From Rhodothermales bacterium (GTDB lineage Bacteria; Bacteroidota; Rhodothermia; Rhodothermales; Bin80), in the NCBI GenBank assembly GCA_028278205.1, contig JANQES010000080.1, positions 1 to 58,015 on the forward strand: DNA of 58,015 nucleotides. Direction: 5' to 3'. Below are positions 34,716-43,776 of this stretch, piece after piece. Position 1 is the first letter of the stretch, and every line of letters begins with the position of its first letter. Made by a program: the position numbers and the translations under genes. The notes under the pieces were generated by a model. It did not search any database. It saw only the letters and a program-made list of their open reading frames with translations, and was not told the origin of the DNA.

Positions 34716-35498
34716 CTACCCGGTAATCCGCCCGAAGCGCCGGTCACGCTGTTGGAAGGCGGTGATGGCTTCGTAGAGTTGATCGCGGCGGAAGGCCGGC
34801 CAGTAGAGATTGGTGATGACCATCTCGGTGTAGGCCAGTTGCCAGAGTAAAAAATTCGACACCCGGAACTCGCCGCCGGTGCGGATGAGCAAATCGGGAT
34901 CGGGAACCCCGGCGGAGTCGAGCGCCTGGGCCACGAGCGCTTCGTCGATGGTGTCGGGGTCGAGCGTGCCCTGCTGCGCCTGCCGGGCCAGCGTCCGGAC
35001 GGCCTCGACGAGTTCCCAGCGCCCGCTGTAGGAAAGCGCCAGCACGAGCGTCATGCGCGTGTTGCCGGCGGTGGCGTCGAGGGCGTCTTGCAATTCCGCA
35101 CGGGCCTTCCGGGGCAACTTTTCCAGGTCGCCGATGGCCTGAAGGCGGATGTTGTTTTCGTTGAGCGTCTTGCGCTCGCGGCGAATCGTGCGCAGCAGCA
35201 GCCGCATCAAGGCATTGACCTCGCCGGGAGGCCGTTGCCAGTTTTCGACGCTGAAGGTGTAGAGCGTCAGAAACTCCACCCCGATCTGCGCGCACGCCTC
35301 GGTGATGTCGCGCACCGATTCGACGCCTTCGTAATGCCCGACGACGCGGGGTTCGCCGCGCTGGCGTGCCCATCGCCCGTTGCCGTCCATGATGATGGCA
35401 ATGTGGCGCGGGATCGGCCCGCTCTGGCAGAGCGCCTCCTGCCGCGCGGCATCCTCGGCGGTCTGCTTTTTCCCGGTGATCGTCAGTGTTTGCTCCAC
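34716..35498 (-). CDS. uppS: Isoprenyl transferase (undecaprenyl diphosphate synthase)
   Basis: A 260-residue cis-prenyltransferase that makes the C55 lipid carrier for peptidoglycan and glycan synthesis. It has 'IAIIMDGNGRWARQRG' (catalytic Asp), 'LTLYTFSVENWQRP', 'LVLALSYSGRWELVEA', and the C-terminal 'LIRTGGEFRVSNFLLWQLAY', where the Arg residues bind diphosphate. Most homologues have RTSGE; RTGGE is a mild change. A terminator separates it from rseP upstream. Confidence 0.95.
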   Translation of the reverse strand: MEQTLTITGKKQTAEDAARQEALCQSGPIPRHIAIIMDGNGRWARQRGEPRVVGHYEGVESVRDITEACAQIGVEFLTLYTFSVENWQRPPGEVNALMRLLLRTIRRERKTLNENNIRLQAIGDLEKLPRKARAELQDALDATAGNTRMTLVLALSYSGRWELVEAVRTLARQAQQGTLDPDTIDEALVAQALDSAGVPDPDLLIRTGGEFRVSNFLLWQLAYTEMVITNLYWPAFRRDQLYEAITAFQQRDRRFGRITG

Positions 35499-35553
35499 GG
35501 TACGTCGCGTTGAAGCGTCGAACTCAAATGCGTATCACCCCAAAATACCAAAA

Positions 35554-35586
35554 AGACCCGAAGGTGTTCGACTCCCCTCCGGGTCT
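35554..35586 (-). terminator. Terminator downstream of rseP
   Basis: An 11-bp stem with one mismatch (AGACCCGAAGG with CCTCCGGGTCT) is followed on the minus strand by a run of five T. It lies 34 nt past the rseP stop, so uppS may need its own promoter or read-through. Confidence 0.82.
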
Positions 35587-35619
35587 ATGCTGGATTCTAC
35601 AAAAAATTTCTAAGACGCG

Positions 35620-37002
35620 TCAGAGTCTTAGAATATCGTTGAAGACCAGGAACGCCATCAGCGTCAGCAAGAGCACCATCCCCACCTGCTGCGTGACCAT
35701 GCGCACCTTGAGCGAGGGCTCGCGCCGGGTGATGCCCTCGTAGAGCAAAAACACAAGATGGCCGCCGTCGAGCGCCGGTATGGGTAAGATGTTGACGATA
35801 GCGAGCGTGATCGACAACAACGCCACAATCGTCCAGAAGGCCTCGCCGCCGCGCTGGGCGGCCTGCCCGGTGATCTTGGCCACCATCACCGGCCCGCCGA
35901 GGTTCTTGCGGATGTTTTCGCGCCCGGTGAAGATGCGCCTGAGGTTGATGACGATGGCTTTGGTGTTGAGCCAGGTGGCCGAGACGCCCACGCTGATGGC
36001 CTCCCCGAAGCCAAATGTTTCGCGCCGCTCCGGCAACCCGATGCCGATGCGATACTGCCCGTCCTCGTCCTGGGCTGCCGCGATCGTGGCGCGGTAGCGC
36101 CCGTCGGAGGTGCCTGGCAGGGCGCCGGGCGTGTCGGTGGCGGTCTCGCCGGAGACGCCCGGACGGATCCACTCGAAGTCGAGCGGCTGGCCTCCTGAAT
36201 TTTGAATCACCTGGGTAATCTCAACCCAGAACCGCACCGGCTGGCCGTTGATGCTCACGATACGGTCGCCGGTTTGGAGGTTGGCCGCCTGGGCGGGCCG
36301 TCCTTCGATGACCTCGCCGACGACACTCGGTTCGTTGTACAGCCCCAGCCCGAACAAGCCGCCGCTGCCGGCATCGGCGATCTGGGTCATGATGTCGTCG
36401 GGGCCGGTGAACACTAGCCGCTGGCCGTCGCGGTCGACGGTGATCGTCAGCGAATCGGCCAGCAGATCGACCATGCTGGCGTCGGCGCTGTTGGGATCGA
36501 AGGGTTGGCCGCTGATAGCCAGGATGCGGTCGCCGGTGCGCAGGCCGATTGTTTCGTAGGCCAGCGAACTATCGGCGACGTAGACCGAGCCGTCTTCGAG
36601 GGCCAGCGGGCGGGTTTCGCCGTAGGCGTATTTGAGGCCGATGAAGATGATCGCCGCCAGAATCACGTTGAACGTCACGCCGGCGCAGATGACGATGATG
36701 CGCTGCCAGACCGGCTTGGCGCGAAATTCCCACGGCTCCGGCTCCGACGCGGCAAAGTCGGTATCCATGCTTTCATCGACCATCCCGGCGATCTTGACAT
36801 AACCGCCCAGCGGCGTCGCCCCGATCACATATTCCGTCTCGCCGATTTTTTTGCCGACGATCTTCGGCGGAAACCCTACCGAGAACCGATCGACGCGCAT
36901 TTTGAAGAGCTTGGCAAAAAGAAAATGCCCCATCTCGTGGACGAACACGAGAATCATAATGGCCCCAACGACGGCTATGATAGCCCAGAGAATATCCAAC
37001 AC
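35620..37002 (-). CDS. rseP: RIP metalloprotease RseP (site-2 protease)
   Basis: A 460-residue intramembrane zinc protease of family M50. The active-site helix is 'LVFVHEMGHFLFAKLF' with His22, Glu23 and His26. Two PDZ domains are visible (about 125-200, 'LRTGDRILAISGQPF'; and 220-300, 'LQTGDRIVSINGQPV'). The third ligand lies in 'NILPIPALDGGHLVFLLYEG' near the C-terminus. RseP cuts anti-sigma factors and remnant signal peptides. It follows dxr by 118 nt, a conserved order. Confidence 0.95.
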   Translation of the reverse strand: MLDILWAIIAVVGAIMILVFVHEMGHFLFAKLFKMRVDRFSVGFPPKIVGKKIGETEYVIGATPLGGYVKIAGMVDESMDTDFAASEPEPWEFRAKPVWQRIIVICAGVTFNVILAAIIFIGLKYAYGETRPLALEDGSVYVADSSLAYETIGLRTGDRILAISGQPFDPNSADASMVDLLADSLTITVDRDGQRLVFTGPDDIMTQIADAGSGGLFGLGLYNEPSVVGEVIEGRPAQAANLQTGDRIVSINGQPVRFWVEITQVIQNSGGQPLDFEWIRPGVSGETATDTPGALPGTSDGRYRATIAAAQDEDGQYRIGIGLPERRETFGFGEAISVGVSATWLNTKAIVINLRRIFTGRENIRKNLGGPVMVAKITGQAAQRGGEAFWTIVALLSITLAIVNILPIPALDGGHLVFLLYEGITRREPSLKVRMVTQQVGMVLLLTLMAFLVFNDILRL

Positions 37003-37018
37003 CGGCTCTCTTTTTAAT

Positions 37019-37111
37019 GTGTTTTGGGTGTTATAGTGTTATAGTGTTTCCGTGTCTGGGTGTTCGGGCTTATCGTACTAAAACACCATAACACTATAAC
37101 ACTCGAACACT
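37019..37111. repeat. GTGTTATAGTGTT-word inverted repeat, copy 1
   Basis: The left arm (about 37019-37065) repeats GTGTTATAGTGTTATAGTG. The right arm (about 37078-37110) holds AAAACACCATAACACTATAAC. It lies in the dxr-rseP gap. A similar element is at 57761-57831. Confidence 0.85.
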
Positions 37112-37120
37112 AAGTCCTCT

Positions 37121-38323
37121 TCAATTAGCGACGGCCCCGCCATGTTCCAGCACGAGGCGTCGGGCTTCGGCATCGGCTTCTACGAGCATCGCGTAAGAAG
37201 GCTGCACGGTTTTGGCAAGTTTTTCAAGCGCCGCCTCGATGCTATGGGGGATGTCTATGAAGCGGATGCGGTCTTCGAGGAAAAGCGCCACGGCCTGCTC
37301 GTTGGCGGCGTTGAGAATGGCCGGCGCCGTCCCGCCCAGGGCAAGCGCGTCGTAGGCCAGGCGTAAACACGGAAACTTAACCATGTCGGGCGGTTCGAAA
37401 TCCAGCCCGCTGAGCCGGCTCCAGTCGATGCGAGGATGCGGCGCGGGCCAGCGGTCGGGATAGCTGAGCGCGTATTGGATGGGCACTTTCATGTCTGGCA
37501 CGCCCAGTTGCGCCTTGGTCGATCCGTCGGCGAAGGTGACCATCGAATGGATGATCGACTGGGGATGGACGAGCACCTCGATCTGCGCCGCTTCGAGCGC
37601 GAAGAGCCAGTGCGCTTCGATGACTTCCAGCCCTTTATTCATCATCGTCGCAGAGTCGATGGTGATCTTGGCGCCCATCGACCAGTTGGGATGCCGCAGA
37701 GCCTCAGCGCGGGTTATCGCCTCGAACGTCCCGGCAGGACGCGCCCGGAACGGCCCGCCCGACGCCGTCAACACAATCGACTCGACGGCCCGCGCCGGCT
37801 CGCCGGCAAGACACTGAAAAATAGCCGAGTGCTCGCTATCGACCGGAATGAGGAGGCTGCCGTGCCGGGCCAGGAGGTCGCCCACCAGCGCGCCCGCCAC
37901 CACGAGCGTCTCTTTGTTGGCCAGCGCGATGAGCTTGCCTGCCCGGATGGCCGCCAGCACCGGCTCCAGCCCCGCCACCCCGACGACCGCCGCCACGACG
38001 ATGTCGGCCTCAGGCAGCGTGGCGGCTTCGCACAGCCCTTCGGTGCCCGCCAAGACCCGGATGCCCGTGCCGGCAAGCGCCTCTTCCAACACCGCCACCT
38101 CCGTAGCATCGCCCAGGGCCACACAGCCGGGCCGAAATTCGAGGGCTTGCCGGGCCAAAAGCGCCGCGTTGCGATGCGCCGTCAGCGCATGCACCTTGAG
38201 CCGGTCGGGAAAAAGGCGTACGATGTCGAGGGTTTGCGTGCCGATGGAGCCGGTGGCGCCCAGAATACTAAGGCCGCGCGGCGCATCGTTTACAGTAGGC
38301 GCAGCGGCGTCGGAAGATTGCAT
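37121..38323 (-). CDS. dxr: 1-deoxy-D-xylulose 5-phosphate reductoisomerase
   Basis: A 400-residue Dxr (IspC), the NADPH-dependent second step of the MEP isoprenoid pathway. It has the Rossmann start 'SILGATGSIGTQTLDIV', 'ALANKETLVVAGALV', and the active-site 'LIPVDSEHSAIFQCL'. 'ILTASGGPFR'-like sequence is present as 'VLTASGGPFRARPAGTF', followed by 'HPNWSMGAKITIDSATMMNK'. I chose the ATG at 38321-38323 (MQSSDAAA). An upstream extension would only translate repeats. It supplies precursors used by UppS nearby. Confidence 0.95.
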   Translation of the reverse strand: MQSSDAAAPTVNDAPRGLSILGATGSIGTQTLDIVRLFPDRLKVHALTAHRNAALLARQALEFRPGCVALGDATEVAVLEEALAGTGIRVLAGTEGLCEAATLPEADIVVAAVVGVAGLEPVLAAIRAGKLIALANKETLVVAGALVGDLLARHGSLLIPVDSEHSAIFQCLAGEPARAVESIVLTASGGPFRARPAGTFEAITRAEALRHPNWSMGAKITIDSATMMNKGLEVIEAHWLFALEAAQIEVLVHPQSIIHSMVTFADGSTKAQLGVPDMKVPIQYALSYPDRWPAPHPRIDWSRLSGLDFEPPDMVKFPCLRLAYDALALGGTAPAILNAANEQAVALFLEDRIRFIDIPHSIEAALEKLAKTVQPSYAMLVEADAEARRLVLEHGGAVAN

Positions 38324-38365
38324 ACCGCGTAACGGTGGATGAAGGATGAGGCGTTCGTTGGTTGG

Positions 38366-38650
38366 GCTTTGTACTTGGTTCTTTGTGCTTGGTTTTTGGG
38401 ATGCTAGATGGCAGCCTTGTTTGAATGGAACGCGGATGACGCGGATGGTCGCGGATCTTTTTTGCCCGGCAGGGCCGGATGATTTTTGTGCAGGCATCGC
38501 ACTGTAAAAATTCTCGCCGATCCGGCCCTGCCGGGCAAAAAATCTGCGTGAATCCGCGTCATCCGCGTCATCCGCGTTCTATTTTCAAAAGCCGCACTTT
38601 GCATTCAACGAGCACAAAACACGAAGCACAAAGTACAAAGAACCACGAAC
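38366..38650. repeat. Triple-nested inverted repeats in the dxr-TPR gap
   Basis: Three inverted repeats sit inside one another in the 406-bp gap 38324-38729. The outer one has CTTTGTGCTTGG words (38366-38400) against CGAAGCACAAAGTACAAAG (38606-38650). The middle one has GAACGCGGATGACGCGGATG (38428-38448) against its complement at 38552-38579. The inner one is a 23-bp perfect arm at 38458-38480 against 38520-38542, with core GCCCGGCAGGGCCGG. dxr and the TPR gene diverge from here. Confidence 0.9.
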
Positions 38651-38729
38651 GCGTCGAAACTTAGCAGGAGGCCACGCCATATCAGAGCCTATGTTTTCGG
38701 ATATCGTTACATATCAGAGCCGACAGCCT

Positions 38730-40643
38730 ATGTGCCGCATGAGCCGGGTTTTGCCCTTTTTTCTGTTAATCCTCGTCTGCTGGGACGTCGCACCCGTGCA
38801 TGCGCAGCGTGTTCAGATTCGTAGCCGGGCGCAGCGAACACCACCCGCCGGGGTCGATAGCACCCTCGTGGCCCGTTTCCAACTGGCCGACACCTACCTC
38901 CGAGGCGCCCAGTACGACCGCGCTATCGTCCTGCTCGAAGACCTCTACGCCGCCAGCCCCAAGACGTTCGTCTTCTACGAAAAACTCAAAGAAGCCTACG
39001 AAAACGTCAAACGCTACGACGACGCTGTCGCCCTCGTCGATGACTGGATGCAGCGCAACCAGGCCAGCGACCCGACGACGCTGATCGCCGAAAAAGCGCG
39101 GCTCTATTATTTAAAAGGGGAAGAACAAACCGCCTTCACCATCTGGGACGAGGCCGTGGCGCAGGCCGCCGACAATCAAAATACCTACCGCATCGTCTAC
39201 AGCAAGATGACCCAGGTTCGGCTGCTCGACCGGGCCATCATGGTGCTCGAACAAGGACGAGAGGCCGTCGGCGAGGCATCGCTTTTTCAGGCTGAACTGG
39301 CTTATCTCTACAGCCTCACCGGCCAGCACGAGCAGGCCATGGAAGAATACCTGGGCCTGCTCTCGACCAACGAGCGACAACTCAACTACGTGCGCAACCG
39401 GCTCAATCGCTCGCTCGAACAAGAAGGCGCCCTCGAAGCCAGCATTGCCGTAGCCGAGCGCGGCGTGCGCAAAGCACCGCTCAACCGAAGCTATCGCGAA
39501 TTGCTGGGCTGGCTCTACATGGAGGCCGAGCAGTACTCGAAAGCCCTCAACGAATACCGCGCCATCGACCGGCTCGAAAAAGAGCAGGGCCGCGTGCTGT
39601 TCGACTTTGCCCAGCGCGCCGCCGATGCCAGCGCCTACGACATCGCCCTCGAAGCCTTCGACGAAGTGCTGACGCGTTACCCCGATACGCCGGTGGCCGC
39701 CGACGCCCAACTCGGCCTGGCCGAGATGCACCAGCGATGGGCCGAAAAAACACGTGAACATCTCTTTGACGAAAACGGCAACCGGCTCTCGGCGCCGCAC
39801 TACGAAGCCGCCCTCGACACCTACCGCGCCTTCCTCCAGCGCTTCCCCAACCATCCGTACTATCCCGAAGTGCTGCGCCGCATCGGGCGGCTTCAACAAG
39901 ACATCTTCTTCAACCTCGGCGAAGCCGACGCCACGCTCACCGAGGTCACCCAGCGGTATCCCAACAGCCAGGCCGCCCATCAGGCCCAGTACGACCTCGG
40001 ACGCATCGCGCTCGTGCGCGGCCAACTCGAACAAGCCCGCATCATCTTCGCCCGCCTCGTAGACGCCCTCCGCATCGGCGAACTGGCCGAACAGGCGCGC
40101 TACGAACAGGCCTTGATCCATTTCTATCGCGGCGAATTCGAGGGGGCCAAAACGCTGGTCTCGGTCCTCGACGAAAACACGTCTACCGACGTGGCCAACG
40201 ATGCCATTGCCTTGAAGGTGCTGCTGCTGAATAATCCGGGGCCGGACTCGCTCAGCACGCCGCTGCGCACCTACGCCCAGGCCTCGCTGATGCTTCGCCA
40301 GCGCCGCGCCAACGAAGTCGTCGATTTGATGGACGATCTGCTGCGTCGCTACGGGTCGCATCCGCTGGCCGACGAGGCGCGTTTCCTCCGGGCCCAGGCC
40401 CTTCGCGACGCCCGGCGCCCCGAAGAAGCCCTCGCCGCCTTCGGCGAACTGCCGCTGATGCACCCGGACAGCCCCCTGGCCGACCGCAGCCTCTTCCAGA
40501 GCGCCGAGATTCAGGAACAGGATCTCAACGACCCCGAAGCGGCTTTAGAGACCTACACCCAGATCCTGACGCTCTACCCCGGCTCGTTGCTGGTGCCCGA
40601 AATCCGCCTCCGCATCCGCGCCCTCCGAGGCGACGGGGCTTGA
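38730..40643 (+). CDS. Exported TPR-repeat protein
   Basis: A protein of about 637 residues with a signal peptide ('VLPFFLLILVCWDVAPVHAQ') followed by tetratricopeptide-type helical repeats through most of its length ('QLADTYLRGAQYDRAIVLLE', 'AALDTYRAFLQRFPNHPYYP', 'AQYDLGRIALVRGQLEQARI'). The C-terminal half resembles the periplasmic TPR proteins that work with envelope assembly, such as BamD or YbgF types, but no specific partner can be named. The start may be the ATG at 38730 or at 38739; both precede the signal peptide. It is followed by the unknown 'asparagine synthetase B' gene. Confidence 0.75.
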   Translation: MCRMSRVLPFFLLILVCWDVAPVHAQRVQIRSRAQRTPPAGVDSTLVARFQLADTYLRGAQYDRAIVLLEDLYAASPKTFVFYEKLKEAYENVKRYDDAVALVDDWMQRNQASDPTTLIAEKARLYYLKGEEQTAFTIWDEAVAQAADNQNTYRIVYSKMTQVRLLDRAIMVLEQGREAVGEASLFQAELAYLYSLTGQHEQAMEEYLGLLSTNERQLNYVRNRLNRSLEQEGALEASIAVAERGVRKAPLNRSYRELLGWLYMEAEQYSKALNEYRAIDRLEKEQGRVLFDFAQRAADASAYDIALEAFDEVLTRYPDTPVAADAQLGLAEMHQRWAEKTREHLFDENGNRLSAPHYEAALDTYRAFLQRFPNHPYYPEVLRRIGRLQQDIFFNLGEADATLTEVTQRYPNSQAAHQAQYDLGRIALVRGQLEQARIIFARLVDALRIGELAEQARYEQALIHFYRGEFEGAKTLVSVLDENTSTDVANDAIALKVLLLNNPGPDSLSTPLRTYAQASLMLRQRRANEVVDLMDDLLRRYGSHPLADEARFLRAQALRDARRPEEALAAFGELPLMHPDSPLADRSLFQSAEIQEQDLNDPEAALETYTQILTLYPGSLLVPEIRLRIRALRGDGA

Positions 40644-40651
40644 CGATTTGC

Positions 40652-40677
40652 GATTTTGGATTTTAGATTTTGGATTG
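40652..40677. repeat. GATTTTGG-family single arm
   Basis: A single arm (GATTTTGGATTTTAG words) lies in the 61-nt gap between the TPR gene and the next gene. No complementary arm is present nearby. Confidence 0.75.
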
Positions 40678-40704
40678 TCTTTCCAAACCTTCATCGCCAA
40701 CCCT

Positions 40705-41997
40705 ATGCGTACCGCCAAAACACGCCGCCTCGCCCTCCCCCTGGCAGCCCTCCTCGCCCTTTTTGCGTTTTTTGGCACAAAAAACGCAAGCGCTCAGGAC
40801 ATTTTGATTCCGATGGATGCGCGGCAGTCGAACCATCTGAAAGCCTACGGGGTAGCGTACTGGGTCTTGCAGAAAGCCATTCCCATCGACTGGCTGCTCA
40901 ACTACCGGGGCGGGTCGTTTCTGATTGAAGGATTCGCGGATCTGGAGAAAGAACTGGCCATCCGGGGGGTGTATTTCGAACGGCTCAGCGGCGCACAGAC
41001 CGCCCAGGTCATCGCCTCGGTCGAGAGCGAGAGTACGAATACCGCCGTGGTGCGTCTGGAAAAGCCGCCGCGTATCGCCGTCTACGCGCCCAAACAAACC
41101 CTCCCGTGGGACGATGCCGTGCTGCTGGCGCTGACCTACGCCGAAGTGCCCTACGACATGGTCTACGACGACGACGTGCTCGGCGGCGAACTCAGCAACT
41201 ACGACTGGCTGCACCTGCATCACGAAGACTTCACCGGGCAGTACGGCAAGTTCTACCAGTACCGCAACATGCCGTGGTACATCGAGCAGCAGCGACAGGC
41301 CGAGGCAGCGGCGCGACGGCACGGCTATCGGAAGGTCAGCCAGCTTAAACTCGCCGTGGCGCAGACCATCCGCAACTACGTCTTTGAGGGCGGCTTCCTC
41401 TTTGCGATGTGCTCCGGCACCGACACCTTCGACATCGCCCTGGCCGCGCTCAACACCGACATCGTCCCCTCCGAATATGACGGCGACCCGGTCGATCCCG
41501 GCGCCCTGCAAAAGCTCGACTTCAGCCAGAGCTTTGCTTTTACCGACTTCCGCCCCAGCTTCAACGCCACCGAGTACGAACACGCCGACATCGACGCCCA
41601 ACTGCCGCCGCAACAACTCCAAAACCCGGCGCTCGACTACTTCACGCTCTTCGAATTCAGCGCCAAGTGGGACCCCGTCCCGACGATGCTCACCCAGAAC
41701 CACGTGGCGACGGTCAAAGGCTTCATCGGGCAGACGACGGCCTTCCGCAAGCGCTTCGTCAAGCCCAGCGCCGTCATCATGGCCGAGGCGCCGGGACGCG
41801 ACGAGGTCAAGTATCTCCACGGCTCGTTCGGGCAGGGCACCTTTACCTACTACGCCGGGCACGACCCCGAAGACTACCAGCACTACGTCGGCGATCCGCC
41901 GACGGATCTGAACCTGCACAAAAACTCGCCCGGCTACCGCCTCATCCTCAACAACATCCTCTTCCCGGCAGCCAAGAAGAAAAAGCAGAAAACTTGA
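40705..41997 (+). CDS. Exported protein of the 'asparagine synthetase B' family of Bacteroidota
   Basis: A 430-residue protein with a signal peptide (residues 1-29, FFGTKNASAQ). The start of the mature part, 'ILIPMDARQSNHLKAYGVAY' then 'WLLNYRGGSF', is a pattern that I recall from Bacteroidota proteins labelled 'asparagine synthetase B'. The sequence shows none of the glutamine-hydrolysing Cys2 or ATP-binding motifs of real AsnB, and it is exported, so the label is likely wrong. A central segment ('NYDWLHLHHEDFTG', 'GFLFAMCSGTDTFDIALAA') looks like a class I amidotransferase-type fold with Cys in a nucleophile-elbow-like turn. Function unknown. I chose the ATG at 40705; the longer frame starts in a repeat. 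Confidence 0.65.
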   Translation: MRTAKTRRLALPLAALLALFAFFGTKNASAQDILIPMDARQSNHLKAYGVAYWVLQKAIPIDWLLNYRGGSFLIEGFADLEKELAIRGVYFERLSGAQTAQVIASVESESTNTAVVRLEKPPRIAVYAPKQTLPWDDAVLLALTYAEVPYDMVYDDDVLGGELSNYDWLHLHHEDFTGQYGKFYQYRNMPWYIEQQRQAEAAARRHGYRKVSQLKLAVAQTIRNYVFEGGFLFAMCSGTDTFDIALAALNTDIVPSEYDGDPVDPGALQKLDFSQSFAFTDFRPSFNATEYEHADIDAQLPPQQLQNPALDYFTLFEFSAKWDPVPTMLTQNHVATVKGFIGQTTAFRKRFVKPSAVIMAEAPGRDEVKYLHGSFGQGTFTYYAGHDPEDYQHYVGDPPTDLNLHKNSPGYRLILNNILFPAAKKKKQKT

Positions 41998-42002
41998 TTA
42001 GT

Positions 42003-42079
42003 TCAAGGTTCAAAGTTCAAGGTTTGATCTGTATGTTGGGCATCCGTAAAACCTTGAACTTTGAGCGTTGAACCTTGAG
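42003..42079. repeat. AAGGTTCAAAGTTCAAGG inverted repeat
   Basis: The left words are TCAAGGTTCAAAGTTCAAGG (42003-42024). The right words are AACCTTGAACTTTGAGCG and TTGAACCTTGAGCG (42050-42080). The likely TTG start codon of the thioesterase gene (42075-42077) is part of the right arm. Confidence 0.85.
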
Positions 42080-42614
42080 CGATAAAAAAACCGTTTCCCA
42101 ATCTCGCTGCGTCATGACCGAGATCGTGTTGCCCAACGACGCCAACGGGCTGGGCAACATGATGGGTGGGCGCCTGATGTACTTGATGGACAAATGTGCC
42201 GCCGTCTCGGCGCAGCGCCACGCCAACAGCGTCTGCGTCACCGCCGCCGTCGATTCGATTGAATTTCTCTCGCCGATCTACCAGAACGAGGTCGTCCTTA
42301 TCGAGAGTTGGGTCAACCGCGCCTTTCGCACGTCGATGGAAATTGAGATGGTGGTCATGGCCGAGAATCCACAGGCACAGACCCGGCGGCTGTGCAACCG
42401 CGCTTTCTTCACGTTCGTAGCCCTCGGCCCCGACGGCAAGCCGCATCCCGTCCCCCGCATCCACCCGGAGACCGACGAAGAACACACGCGCCACGAGCAA
42501 GCCGCCAAACGACGCGAGGCGCGGCTCTTTTTCTCCGGACGCCTCAAACTCGAAGACGCCCGCCACGTCAAAGACGACCTCCTGGCCGCCATCGCCTCGG
42601 AACGCAACGAATAA
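42075..42614 (+). CDS. Acyl-CoA thioesterase, hotdog fold
   Basis: A 179-residue cytoplasmic acyl-CoA hydrolase of the YciA/BACH type. The hotdog signature is 'SRCVMTEIVLPNDANGLGNM' continuing into 'MGGRLMYLMDKCAAV', with Asp as the catalytic residue. 'SIEFLSPIYQNEVVLIESWV' follows. Relatives keep the segment SESRVVMTxLVLPND, and the residues 'TVSQSRCVMTE' here match it. So the TTG at 42075 is a better start than the ATG at 42114, even though the TTG lies in an inverted repeat. The C-terminal tail (145-179) is charged and helical. Confidence 0.85.
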   Translation: MSDKKTVSQSRCVMTEIVLPNDANGLGNMMGGRLMYLMDKCAAVSAQRHANSVCVTAAVDSIEFLSPIYQNEVVLIESWVNRAFRTSMEIEMVVMAENPQAQTRRLCNRAFFTFVALGPDGKPHPVPRIHPETDEEHTRHEQAAKRREARLFFSGRLKLEDARHVKDDLLAAIASERNE

Positions 42615-42764
42615 TTTTAGATTTTGGATTTTCGATTTTGGATTGTTTATGTCTACCGGCTCTACCAACCGGAAAAGTCGCGGCGGTTGGAACTGTTGTG
42701 GCCTTTTTTCATTGAGCAAGCCGGATTGAATCAACCCAATCCAAAATCTAAAATCCAAAATCGG
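42615..42764. repeat. GATTTTGG-family element with internal hairpin, copy 3
   Basis: The left arm is 42615-42645. The centre has AACCGGAAAAGTCGCGG and a GTGGCCTTTTTTCATTG counterpart, an imperfect terminator-like hairpin. The right arm is 42736-42764 (CCAATCCAAAATCTAAAATC). It has the most complete architecture of the family in this window. Confidence 0.85.
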
Positions 42765-42849
42765 TAACTCGGTTGAAGTCGAATCCGTAGCTTCAATCTG
42801 TTATCTTACCCTTGAATCGTTACCCAACCCGTCCGCCAACCTCGTCGCT

Positions 42850-43776
42850 ATGTTGTACCAGCGCGTTCTTATTACCGGAGCCAACGGCATGCTCGGCCAG
42901 GAGCTTGTGGCGCTGATGAGCCGTGTGCCCAGATACGACGTGCTGGCTACCGGACGCGACGAGGGACCTCGTTTCTCAGGCGCCTCGTGCGGATACCTCC
43001 CGCTCGACGTGACCGACCCGGAGGCCGTGCGGCGGGCGTTCCTCGATTTCACACCCGGTGTCGTGATCAACTGCGCGGCGAGGACCCACGTTGATGGCTG
43101 CGAGGACGACCGCGACACGTGCTGGAAAGTCAACGCGGTGGCCGTTGAGCATCTGGCTCGCCAGTGCCACGGCCTCGGCGCCCGGCTCATCCAGGTCTCG
43201 ACGGATTTTGTCTTCGACGGCGAAAAAGGGCCCTATCGCGAAACCGACCGGCCCCGGCCTGTCAATTTCTACGGCAAAGCCAAGCTGGCCGGCGAAAACG
43301 CCGCGCGCGACGCCGGGATCGACAAATGGGCCATCGCCCGCACCAACGTCGTCTATGGCGCTGGCGAGGCCATGCCGCGCAGCAACTTCGTCCTCTGGGT
43401 CATCGACAAGCTCTCGAAGGGCGAACCCGTCAATATCTTCACTGATCAGTGGCGCACGCCCACCTATGCGCGCGATCTGGCTGCCGGCATCGAACGGATC
43501 GCGCGGTTCGGCAAGACGGGCGTGTATAACCTCTCAGGCCGCGACTTCGTCACCATGTACGACTTCGCCCAGGCCATCGCCCGCGTCTTCGATTTCGACG
43601 CCTCGCTCATCCATCCGACCACCAGCGCCGCGTTCAAGCAGAAGGCCACACGCCCGCCGCGCACCGGCTTCATCATCCTCAAAGCCGAAACCGAACTCGG
43701 CTTCAAACCCCGCTCTATCGACGAAGCCCTCCGCCACCTCGGCACCCGCCTCGGCCTTCCTGTGACTACGTCCTGA
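42850..43776 (+). CDS. dTDP-4-dehydrorhamnose reductase-like SDR enzyme
   Basis: A 308-residue extended short-chain dehydrogenase close to RmlD/RfbD. It has the NAD(P) motif 'ITGANGMLGQELVAL', 'PGVVINCAARTHVDGCEDD', 'LIQVSTDFVFDGEKGPYRE', the catalytic 'FYGKAKLAGE' (Tyr-x-x-x-Lys) and 'ARTNVVYGAG'. RmlD makes dTDP-rhamnose. No other rml gene is nearby, so the substrate is uncertain. It stands alone between GATTTTGG elements. Confidence 0.82.
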   Translation: MLYQRVLITGANGMLGQELVALMSRVPRYDVLATGRDEGPRFSGASCGYLPLDVTDPEAVRRAFLDFTPGVVINCAARTHVDGCEDDRDTCWKVNAVAVEHLARQCHGLGARLIQVSTDFVFDGEKGPYRETDRPRPVNFYGKAKLAGENAARDAGIDKWAIARTNVVYGAGEAMPRSNFVLWVIDKLSKGEPVNIFTDQWRTPTYARDLAAGIERIARFGKTGVYNLSGRDFVTMYDFAQAIARVFDFDASLIHPTTSAAFKQKATRPPRTGFIILKAETELGFKPRSIDEALRHLGTRLGLPVTTS

